Source: CAYUUW01 sp964448005
Lineage (GTDB): Bacteria; Patescibacteriota; Gracilibacteria; UM-FILTER-43-11
Assembly (NCBI GenBank): GCA_964448005.1
Contig: CAYUUW010000043.1
Coordinates: 1-12,182, forward strand
Length of the DNA: 12,182 bases
Direction of reading: 5' to 3'
The stretch's first letter is position 1. Each line of letters begins with the position of its first letter. This document shows positions 1 to 5,898 of the stretch, piece after piece. The notes beneath the pieces are model-generated. The model was given only the letters and a program-made list of their open reading frames with translations, did not search any database and was not told the DNA's origin. The position numbers and the translations under genes are program-made.

Positions 1-76
1 GGGTTAATAGTTTAACCTAAGTGTTCGGTTTGGTTTCTGAATTAGGGAGTTTTTTGTGGAAAGCCCCTTTCGACCC

Positions 77-991
77 TCACTTCATCAGGGCGTCGATCAA
101 CTCATCCAGTCTTGCTGGGATAGGCTTTCCACTGGAGTCCAGCACATACTCGGTCAAGACGCCGAGGATCGCTGTCGGAACCTCTCCTTCGCGGAGGACT
201 TGGAGCTTTTCAAGCTGTCTTCTGCACAGGTCTGGGTTCGCCCGCAGCAGGTCAATGTCTCTTTGCAGGGCCAAGTTAATTCTCTCTGGAGATCCGGAAT
301 ACGCTTGGGGCTTGGCAAGCCTTTGGGCGAAACGGGTTCCCCTTCGCCCTTCCCCCTCCTCAGCCCTTCTTTTGCCGGGAGCTTTTTCTCCTCGTTTTTT
401 CCGCCCCGGTCCTTTTGGACTTTCGTCTGGCTTTGGTGAGGGTCTTGTTGAATTCCCTGGCTCAGGCCTCAATCCTGCCCCACTTCCCCTTGCTGCCATT
501 CCGTTCTGAGGCGGCCTGGGAAGAGGCGCTGATTTGGGAATTCGCGGAGCTCTTTCCGCCAGCAAATGCCCGGCTCTCTGCCGAATCAGCTCCAGAAGCG
601 CCTGACAAGAGCCTTCCAGCACCCCTTCCCCATGTTTCCTCCACTTCTCCGCCAGCTCGTGCGTATCCAAAGCTTCTCCCGCCTTCCCTCGACTCAGAGC
701 AATGAAGTCCATCAGTTTACGAAGGTGTTTCGCTCTCTCTCGCTCCCTATCATTCAGATTGGCCGAAACGGAAATGCGTAGGACCTCCCGAATCTCCGTC
801 GCCACTGAATTCCTTGTCCACATATAGCCTTCCACTCTGGCCACCTCGCCGCTCTCCACCCTTCTCAGGAAAGCGCTGGCGTCTGTGATTCGGGTCAGAT
901 CATCCTCTTCCAGCAGGTATCGGAAGAAATCCTGCTCTGCAGGCCCCAAAGGTGCGTCGGAAGAACTGGAGGAAAGAGGATGGTTGCTCAT
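77..991 (-). CDS. Hypothetical protein with basic, proline-rich central linker
   Basis: I do not recognise this 304-residue protein. Three zones are visible. Residues about 15-135 are charged and look helical, with hydrophobic residues spaced as in helices. Residues about 145-225 are low in complexity and rich in Pro, Gly, Arg and Lys (runs such as GPGRKKRGEKAPGKRR), so probably disordered and positively charged. Residues about 228-304 are again helical and Leu-rich. There is no signal peptide or membrane segment. Nucleic-acid or ribosome association is a guess from the charge only. I chose ATG at 991; GTG at 997 would add two residues. A strong promoter (TATAAT, 17-bp spacer) lies just upstream and supports transcription from this strand. 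The gene is divergent from the helicase gene. Confidence that it is a real gene is fairly good; the function is unknown. Confidence 0.72.
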   Translation of the reverse strand: MSNHPLSSSSSDAPLGPAEQDFFRYLLEEDDLTRITDASAFLRRVESGEVARVEGYMWTRNSVATEIREVLRISVSANLNDRERERAKHLRKLMDFIALSRGKAGEALDTHELAEKWRKHGEGVLEGSCQALLELIRQRAGHLLAERAPRIPKSAPLPRPPQNGMAARGSGAGLRPEPGNSTRPSPKPDESPKGPGRKKRGEKAPGKRRAEEGEGRRGTRFAQRLAKPQAYSGSPERINLALQRDIDLLRANPDLCRRQLEKLQVLREGEVPTAILGVLTEYVLDSSGKPIPARLDELIDALMK

Positions 992-1025
992 GGCCACATG
1001 GGGGTTAGCAAGCGGCTAAGGCCGC

Positions 1026-1054
1026 ATTATAGCCTTTTCCTTTTTCCGGCTCAA
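1026..1054 (-). promoter_or_regulatory. Sigma70-type promoter of the 77-991 gene
   Basis: Read on the minus strand, TTGAGC (1049-1054) is followed by a 17-base spacer and a perfect TATAAT (1026-1031). Transcription would start near 1019, giving an untranslated leader of about 28 bases before ATG 991. This is one of the best promoter matches in the window. Confidence 0.7.
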
Positions 1055-1073
1055 TCCTATTTCCCCCTCAAAT

Positions 1074-1114
1074 CAATTGCCTTTCATCTCCTTCTTGCGT
1101 AGACTAGGCAATTG
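1074..1114. repeat. Spaced 9-bp inverted repeat upstream of the helicase
   Basis: CAATTGCCT at 1074-1082 is perfectly repeated in inverted form as AGGCAATTG at 1106-1114, with 23 bases between the arms. The right arm lies in the spacer of the proposed helicase promoter, directly after its -35 element, so an operator for a dimeric repressor is possible. It could also be a chance repeat. Confidence 0.45.
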
Positions 1115-1129
1115 TGACGCTAGTATTAT
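1100..1129 (+). promoter_or_regulatory. Probable promoter of the DEAD-box helicase gene
   Basis: TAGACT (1100-1105, four of six consensus bases) is followed by an 18-base spacer and TATTAT (1124-1129, five of six). Transcription would begin near 1136, leaving about 28 bases before ATG 1164. No Shine-Dalgarno sequence is seen in that leader. Confidence 0.5.
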
Positions 1130-1163
1130 TTAGGCGGGCCTCGCACCGCAGAACCTTTCCCCT

Positions 1164-2804
1164 ATGACCACCTTCGATTCCATGGGCCTCAAGCCAGAAC
1201 TGCTGCAAGCCCTTGCGGACATGGGCTTTTCCCTGCCCACCCCGGTGCAGCAAAAAGCCATTCCCCACATTCTGGGCTCGCGCCAGGACCTCATTGCCTT
1301 GGCGCGCACCGGCACCGGAAAGACAGCCGCCTTCAGCCTGCCCATCCTCAGCCAGATCGAGCCGCAGGAGCGCCAGGTGCAGGCGCTGATCCTTTGCCCC
1401 ACGCGCGAGCTGTGCCTGCAGATCAGCAAGGCCATCGAGCAGTTCATGGCGCGCCTCAGAGGCGCCTCCGTGGTGGCGGTGTACGGCGGAGAGCCTATCG
1501 CAAGGCAGATCCGGGCTTTGGCGGACGGGGCCAACATTGTGGTGGGCACGCCTGGCCGGGTGATCGACCTGATGGAGCGCAAGCGCCTGAATTTCGGCCA
1601 GATCCGCTGGCTGGTGCTGGACGAAGCCGACGAGATGCTGGACATGGGCTTCAAGGACGAGCTGAACGCCATTCTGGCCCAAACTCCGCCGGAAAAGCAG
1701 ACCCTGCTTTTTTCCGCCACGCTGGCCCCCAGCATTCTGGGGATCGCCCAAAAATACATGCGCCAGCCGCTGCAGATTAAGGTAGAAGCCGCCGCCACGG
1801 GCGCCGGCAGCATCACCCACGAGTACTATGTGGCCCATGCCAAGGACCGCTACCATGTGCTGCGCCGCATGGTGGACATGAATCCGGACATCTACGGCAT
1901 TGTGTTCTGCCGCACCAAGCAGGAGACCGAGGAGGTGGCCACCAAGCTGATCCGCGATCATTATTCGGCCCAGGTGCTGAACGGCGATTTGTCCCAAGAC
2001 CAGCGCGAAGCGGTGATGGGGCGCTTCCGCAAAAGACAGGTGCAGCTGCTGGTGGCGACCGATGTGGCGGCGCGCGGCATCGACGTGAACGACCTGACCC
2101 ATGTGATCAACTACAACCTGCCCGAGAGCCTGGAGACTTACGTGCACCGCAGTGGGCGAACGGGGCGCGCCGGAGGCGACGGCCATTGCCTTTCCATCAT
2201 CCACATGCGCGAACGCGGGCGCATGCAGGCGCTGGAGAGAAAATTGGGCAAGCGCTTCGAGCAGAAGAAGATCCCCGCAGGCAAAGACATCTGCGAACGG
2301 CAGCTGCTGCACCTGATCGACCGGGTGAAGCGGGTCGAGGTGAGCCATGCGCAGATCGAGCCCTATATGGAGGCAGTGCATGCCAAGCTGGAAGGCTTGG
2401 ATCGCGAGGCGCTGATCAAGCACTTTGTCTCGCTGGAGTTCAGCCGCTTCCTGGAATTCTACAAGGATGCGCCGGACCTGAACGCTTCGGCAGGATCCTC
2501 TTTTGGAGGATCGGGGCCTGGCCAGCGCGACGGCTTCCGCTCGTCGTCGGGAATGGGAAGCGGCAGCTTCGCCCGGTTCAAGATGAACGCCGGCTCCCAG
2601 CATGGGCTGATGCCCAAGGACATTCTGGGCCTGCTCAACAGCCATCCGGCCATGAAGCAGGTGAACATCGGCAAGATCAAGATCATGGAGGGCTGGTCCT
2701 TCTTCGAGGTTGATTCGGCCGACGCCCATGCGGTGCCCGCCTATTTCAAGAGCACGCGCTTCAAGAAGGGCCCCGTGACGCTGGCCTTGGTGAAATCGGG
2801 CTGA
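1164..2804 (+). CDS. DEAD-box ATP-dependent RNA helicase with DbpA-type RNA-binding domain
   Basis: This 546-residue protein is an ATP-dependent RNA helicase that remodels RNA or ribosome-assembly intermediates in the cytoplasm. All core motifs are present: Q motif around residues 21-34, motif I ARTGTGKT (47-54), Ia PTREL (79-83), Ib TPGR (129-132), DEAD (153-156), SAT (184-186), ARGID (303-307) and HRSGRTGRAG (328-337). Residues about 470-545 fit the DbpA/CsdA RRM-like domain, with DILGLL and IGKIKI blocks; a Ser/Gly-rich linker (about 437-465) precedes it. Length and layout fit the CsdA/DeaD group better than short RhlE forms. Which family member it is (deaD, dbpA or a lineage-specific form) cannot be decided here, so no symbol is given. 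The start at ATG 1164 directly precedes the conserved N-terminus. It is monocistronic and convergent with the nitroreductase. DeaD-type helicases are often cold-induced; nothing in the sequence shows that here. Confidence 0.95.
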   Translation: MTTFDSMGLKPELLQALADMGFSLPTPVQQKAIPHILGSRQDLIALARTGTGKTAAFSLPILSQIEPQERQVQALILCPTRELCLQISKAIEQFMARLRGASVVAVYGGEPIARQIRALADGANIVVGTPGRVIDLMERKRLNFGQIRWLVLDEADEMLDMGFKDELNAILAQTPPEKQTLLFSATLAPSILGIAQKYMRQPLQIKVEAAATGAGSITHEYYVAHAKDRYHVLRRMVDMNPDIYGIVFCRTKQETEEVATKLIRDHYSAQVLNGDLSQDQREAVMGRFRKRQVQLLVATDVAARGIDVNDLTHVINYNLPESLETYVHRSGRTGRAGGDGHCLSIIHMRERGRMQALERKLGKRFEQKKIPAGKDICERQLLHLIDRVKRVEVSHAQIEPYMEAVHAKLEGLDREALIKHFVSLEFSRFLEFYKDAPDLNASAGSSFGGSGPGQRDGFRSSSGMGSGSFARFKMNAGSQHGLMPKDILGLLNSHPAMKQVNIGKIKIMEGWSFFEVDSADAHAVPAYFKSTRFKKGPVTLALVKSG

Positions 2805-2828
2805 AAGGAATCATGATCATGGTAAACC

Positions 2829-2866
2829 CAACCGTAGGGGCCAGGCATGCCTGGCCCCTACGGTTG
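2829..2866. repeat. Perfect 38-bp palindrome between convergent genes
   Basis: The left half CAACCGTAGGGGCCAGGCA (2829-2847) is followed immediately by its exact reverse complement (2848-2866). No unpaired loop is needed apart from the central bases. It lies 24 bases after the helicase stop and overlaps the end of the nitroreductase, whose last codons (Gln, Pro, stop) are inside it. Neither side is followed by a T tract, so it is not a classical Rho-independent terminator, although such a strong hairpin could still slow transcription or protect mRNA ends. GTAGGGGC...GCCCCTAC palindromes resemble dispersed repeats known in many bacteria; I infer a REP- or MITE-like repeat. Confidence 0.85.
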
Positions 2867-3472
2867 CCAGATTTCCCAATGCAGCATGTCTTTGGCGCTC
2901 TTCCGGGGCAGCCGGGGCAGGGCTTTTCCTGGATCCTCGTAGCCCAGGGCGATCATCAGGGCGATCGTGCGATCGTCCGGAATTTTCAAAAGCNNNNNNN
3001 NNNGGGAAAAGCCCATCATGGGGCAGCTGGCGACCCCTGCGTTCTCGGCGGCGAGCATGAAGGTCATGGCGGCGAGCATGGCGTTGCGCAGGGCCATTTC
3101 GCGGCGCTTCTCCGGGCTCCTTTTCTTGGCGATGGAATTGCGGTAGGCAGGAATCTCTTCCGGGGTGCAGTAGCCTAGCCTCAGCCAGTCTTGCAGCAGC
3201 TGATCCACGTGTCGCCCAATCTCCAGATCGCCCAGCACCACCACCATGGCGCTGGCGTTTTCCAGGTGCGGCTGGCTGTAGGCGATCTCCTGGATTTTCC
3301 GCAGCCTTTCCTTGCCCTGAATCGCCACGAACTCCCAGGGCTGGGCGTTGTAGCCCGAGGGCGTCAGCGCCGCTTGGCCCACCCACTCCTCAATCATCTC
3401 CTTGCCGATGGTCCGATTGGGAAGGAAGTGGTGGCAGGCCCGGCGTTTTTGAAGAAGGTCAAGGAAATCCAT
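2858..3472 (-). CDS. Nitroreductase family FMN oxidoreductase (interrupted by a sequence gap)
   Basis: This protein belongs to the FMN-dependent nitroreductase family, which uses NAD(P)H to reduce nitro compounds, quinones or flavins in the cytoplasm. The visible sequence is about 204 residues. The N-terminus has the RRACHHF segment at the usual RRSxRxF flavin-phosphate site (10-16), then PSGYNAQPWEF (38-48), and the late block ALMIALGYEDPGKALPRLPR (171-190). The natural substrate cannot be told. ATG 3472 is preferred because the homologous fragment at 4313-4418 also begins at this Met; an upstream start at 3520 would add 16 unusual residues. Ten Ns fall after CPMMGFS; family spacing suggests about six residues belong there rather than four, so the gap length is nominal. 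The stop codon lies in the 38-bp palindrome. I see no convincing promoter for this gene on the minus strand. Confidence 0.88.
   Translation of the reverse strand: MDFLDLLQKRRACHHFLPNRTIGKEMIEEWVGQAALTPSGYNAQPWEFVAIQGKERLRKIQEIAYSQPHLENASAMVVVLGDLEIGRHVDQLLQDWLRLGYCTPEEIPAYRNSIAKKRSPEKRREMALRNAMLAAMTFMLAAENAGVASCPMMGFSXXXXLLKIPDDRTIALMIALGYEDPGKALPRLPRKSAKDMLHWEIWQP
2994..3003. other. Assembly gap (10 Ns) inside the nitroreductase gene
   Basis: Ten undetermined bases interrupt the nitroreductase gene. The reading frame happens to continue through exactly ten bases, but the family normally has about six residues between GF[SD] and LLxIP, so the true insert is more likely near 16 bases. Coordinates downstream may be shifted slightly. 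Confidence 0.95.
3367..3472. repeat. 106-bp direct repeat, copy 1 (5' end of nitroreductase)
   Basis: This segment codes for the first 35 residues of the nitroreductase and is repeated in the same orientation at 4313-4418 without gaps. By eye there are 7 differences in 106 bases (about 93% identity), five of them silent. The match ends sharply on the 3' side of the gene (3366). On the upstream side a further 8-base match (3497-3504 versus 4445-4452) occurs at nearly the same distance from the ATG. Confidence 0.9.
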
Positions 3473-3556
3473 GCGCTTAAAATTTGTCGGAATCAGTCTA
3501 GCAGAAACGGGCTGAGACAAGAAAAAAGCGTGCTGTCGTCAGGCAGGGAAAAAATA

Positions 3557-3585
3557 TTGACAAAAATAATAAAATAATTTAAATT
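3557..3585 (+). promoter_or_regulatory. Promoter of the winged-helix gene
   Basis: A perfect TTGACA (3557-3562) is followed by a 17-base AT-rich spacer and TAAATT (3580-3585, four of six consensus bases). Transcription would start near 3592, about 30 bases before ATG 3623. The whole 3540-3600 stretch is much richer in A and T than its surroundings. Confidence 0.6.
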
Positions 3586-3622
3586 TATCCACTAAAACAG
3601 CCTATTGCCTAATTACAGACTC

Positions 3623-4237
3623 ATGGATAAAGAAATTCAGGAATTATTGGAGGCAGGGGAGGCTGGGCTGAGAAGCAAGCTTCATCAAATTATCGATGCG
3701 GCTGCGAGTGGGCAGCTGGATCCTGAACTACTTCAGATCGCAACAAGCGGACTGATAGTTGAAACCTTTCAGAGAATCAAGAGAGCGTTAAGCCTTCCTG
3801 AAGTTGCCACAAGCCTTCCTGAAGTTGCCACAGGCTCTGCCTTAAAGGATTTATCGGCATCGGTCGAAGGGAAAGCTGGGACCATTGAAAACATTCGTAT
3901 GTCATTGAGTTTGACTCAAAATTATGGCCGAAGCGAAGGGCTAAAGCCAATCGAAGTGAGCGAAGCAGTCCTAAATGTAGCAGCCTATTTCATTGATCAT
4001 TTTCAGGAGGTTCCCATAAGAAAGGGTTTGGTTATGCTTGTGCTGCTAGCGGAGAATTTTGGCACTCAACAAATGGTGACCCCAGATGCTTTCGAAGATA
4101 GAGCCGGTTATTCCAAGGACAATGCCCGAAAATGCATTGGTCCGCTAAGGAATCAAATGGAACATGTGAAAGAGGGGGCTTATAAAATTGTTGGAGCTAG
4201 GGGTATTGGCTGGAAAATCGTATCTACAAATCGATAA
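3623..4237 (+). CDS. Hypothetical protein with OmpR-like winged-helix C-terminus
   Basis: This protein of about 204 residues is not assigned to a named family. Numbering from TTG 3605, residues about 137-208 resemble an OmpR/PhoB-type winged helix: LVMLVLLAENFG, a helix leading to LRNQM, and the closing hairpin YKIVGARGIGWKIV, which parallels the family's TVRGVGYRL ending. There is no receiver domain. The N-terminal half is helical and includes a perfect heptapeptide duplication (LPEVATS/LPEVATG). A DNA-binding regulator is plausible but inferred. I prefer ATG 3623; TTG 3605 in the same frame would add six residues, and neither has a Shine-Dalgarno sequence. The gene has its own promoter and lower GC than its neighbours. 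It sits between the intact nitroreductase and a duplicated nitroreductase 5' end, which suggests insertion from elsewhere. Confidence 0.75.
   Translation: MDKEIQELLEAGEAGLRSKLHQIIDAAASGQLDPELLQIATSGLIVETFQRIKRALSLPEVATSLPEVATGSALKDLSASVEGKAGTIENIRMSLSLTQNYGRSEGLKPIEVSEAVLNVAAYFIDHFQEVPIRKGLVMLVLLAENFGTQQMVTPDAFEDRAGYSKDNARKCIGPLRNQMEHVKEGAYKIVGARGIGWKIVSTNR
3790..3831 (+). repeat. Two perfect tandem 21-bp units inside the winged-helix gene
   Basis: The 21-base unit at 3790-3810 is repeated exactly at 3811-3831. It keeps the reading frame and duplicates the heptapeptide SLPEVAT. The identity of the copies, including silent positions, points to a recent slippage-type duplication. Copy number may vary between strains. 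Confidence 0.92.
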
Positions 4238-4418
4238 GCACTTTCAGAGGTCGGAAAGGTCTTTGCCTTCCCGACTCAGAGCGACGTTCGACAATTCCGC
4301 CCAGATCACCCGGCGCCGCTTGGCCCACCCACTCCTCAATCACCCCCTTGCCGATGGTCCGATTGGGAAGGAAGTGGTGGCAGGCCCGGCGCTTTTGGAG
4401 CAGGTCGAGGAAGTCCAT
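4224..4418 (-). pseudogene. Truncated nitroreductase 5' fragment (direct repeat copy 2 at 4313-4418)
   Basis: From ATG 4418 the first 35 codons match the intact nitroreductase nearly residue for residue (MDFLDLLQKRRACHHFLPNR, then TIGKGVIEEWVGQAA with GV in place of EM). After 4313 the similarity ends abruptly and an unrelated frame runs to a stop at 4224, losing the flavin-binding and catalytic parts. The fragment begins 27 bases after the stop of the PLP-rhodanese gene on the same strand, without a terminator between them, so it probably marks the original position of nitroreductase as third gene of that operon. Five of seven base differences to the intact copy are silent, which suggests divergence under selection before truncation. 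Confidence 0.85.
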
Positions 4419-4445
4419 TTTGAAGGCTTCTTTACGCGCTTTATT

Positions 4446-5897
4446 CTAGCAGCCTTTTCTTCCTTCTGCCTGGTGCAATTCAGAGGCAGGGGCGAACTTC
4501 AGGATGCATTTTTCGGGCCTGATTCGAGGCAGTCCGAGCCTGCTCCACTCGGCGCTGCCCCCCTTGAGGCTGATCGCCCTCAGTCCTTTGTGCTTGGCTT
4601 TGGCGGCGGCTATTCTGCTTCTGTTGCCCCGCGCGCACACAAAAACAAGTCCCCTGAGCCCTTCCAGGCCCGCCTCTTGACTCAAGAAATCCTCGATTCT
4701 GCCCAGGGGTACATTTTCGGCTCCGGGGATATGATGGTCTTCATATTCCCTTTCTTCTCTCACATCGATAAAACGGTAGCTCTTCATTCTGCGCTTTTTT
4801 TCGCTGAGAATGATCTTGAGCAGCTCTTTTGGCTCTATTTCCTCAACCTCTTCGGCGGATTCCGGGCTATCGGCAGCCCTTTCCTTCAGGAGGTGCGCGT
4901 TTTCTATTTTCGGAAAATCGCCTTCATCCAGGCATTGGAAATACTCCTCGATGTAGGGAAAGGGACTGTCTGGACAAACGAAAACAGCTATCTGCCTTTC
5001 CCCCAAAGCCGATTTTCTTTTCGATAGATGCTTCAGCAGTCCGCTTAGCGCAAGACCGGAGCTGGGGCCTACAAAAAGCCCCATTCGGCACATCTCAAGG
5101 GATTTTCTGTAGGCCTCGATGCTGCCCACCTCTTCCTGGTGATCGATTTGGGATTCCCAGTCGAAGGCGATTTCCTTCAGCAGGTTGGCTGTGCGCACCC
5201 CCGGAACCGGATTGTTGGGCGCCCTCAGCGCCCCCACCAGTTCGATAGCTTCGTTTTTCTTTCGGAGATATTGCCCCACCCCCACCGCCGAGCCAGTCGT
5301 CCCCAGCCCGATGCTGAGCAGGGTAATCCTTCCGCCTGTCTGCTCCCAAATCTGCGGCCCTGTCCATCTGCGGTGGGCTTTGGGGTTGGCCGGATTGTCG
5401 TACTGCCCTGGATTGAACCAGCGATTCTGCTCGGCCCACATCCTGGCTTTATGGATTCCGCTTTCCGGGTCCTTCGGATCAGGGCAGATCGGCTCTCTGT
5501 TGATGATGACTTCCGTTCCCAGGAAACGAAGAAGATTGAGCTTGCCTGGGCTCACCTCGTGAGAGGCCACAGCTTTTGTGTGGGGAATTCCCATGAGCCG
5601 CGCGATCACGGCAAGGGAAAGCACCGTATTGCCCGATGAGTTTTCGATGATCGTGTCTACCCCGCGAAGTCCGCCCTTGCGCTTTTTTTCCAGAAGCATG
5701 CTGTAGGCGGGGAGCGATTTCATGTTGGCCAAAGGCAAGGCGCTCATGAGCTTGGCGAAAATCCTGACCCCTTTGCTTTTGTAGGGGTTCAGCGAGGCCG
5801 GCAATTCCACCAAAGGCGTATAAGGAGCCTTGTCCGGATTCAGAAAATCCAGCAGCGCGCGGTCCCCCTCAAAGGTATTGAGCAGCTTGTTTCGCAT
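4446..5897 (-). CDS. Cysteine-synthase-like PLP enzyme fused to a rhodanese domain
   Basis: This is a two-domain sulfur enzyme. Numbering from the upstream TTG at 5909, residues about 30-325 form a cysteine synthase/CBS-type fold-II PLP domain: the likely Schiff-base lysine K64 in LANMKSLPAYSML, the phosphate/substrate loop ENSSGNT (89-95), and the glycine loop GLGTTGSAVG (201-210). An acidic linker (about 345-362) leads to a rhodanese domain (about 376-465) with the persulfide loop C425-ARGN-R430. Family knowledge suggests beta-replacement or elimination chemistry with sulfur handed to or from the rhodanese cysteine; the substrate is unknown. ATG 5897 begins one base after the stop of the ATPase gene (TAACATG), implying translational coupling; TTG 5907-5909 would overlap it by 11 bases. 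No terminator follows, consistent with an ancestral third gene (nitroreductase fragment). Confidence 0.9.
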   Translation of the reverse strand: MRNKLLNTFEGDRALLDFLNPDKAPYTPLVELPASLNPYKSKGVRIFAKLMSALPLANMKSLPAYSMLLEKKRKGGLRGVDTIIENSSGNTVLSLAVIARLMGIPHTKAVASHEVSPGKLNLLRFLGTEVIINREPICPDPKDPESGIHKARMWAEQNRWFNPGQYDNPANPKAHRRWTGPQIWEQTGGRITLLSIGLGTTGSAVGVGQYLRKKNEAIELVGALRAPNNPVPGVRTANLLKEIAFDWESQIDHQEEVGSIEAYRKSLEMCRMGLFVGPSSGLALSGLLKHLSKRKSALGERQIAVFVCPDSPFPYIEEYFQCLDEGDFPKIENAHLLKERAADSPESAEEVEEIEPKELLKIILSEKKRRMKSYRFIDVREEREYEDHHIPGAENVPLGRIEDFLSQEAGLEGLRGLVFVCARGNRSRIAAAKAKHKGLRAISLKGGSAEWSRLGLPRIRPEKCILKFAPASELHQAEGRKGC

Positions 5898-5898
5898 G

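Noticed and set aside
2..17. Small hairpin GGTTAA/TTAACC at the left edge, and GAAAG/CTTTC at 59-71
   Set aside because: Short stems without a T tract in the right direction for the gene at 77-991; not enough for a terminator call.
1104..2729. Long open frame antisense to the helicase
   Set aside because: It mirrors a GC-rich gene in the opposite strand, is rich in His, Gln and Leu from codon shadowing, and shows no family resemblance.
2829..2866. Palindrome as an ordinary bidirectional Rho-independent terminator
   Set aside because: Neither side is followed by a T tract; I call it a repeat and leave its effect on transcription open.
4250..4275. Imperfect hairpin after the winged-helix gene (GTCGG...CCGAC)
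   Set aside because: One mismatch and no T tract on either strand; terminator not supported.
3473..4312. Insert as a transposon or integron cassette
   Set aside because: No transposase, integrase, terminal inverted repeats or attC-like fold is visible; only the direct repeat of the nitroreductase start supports an insertion.
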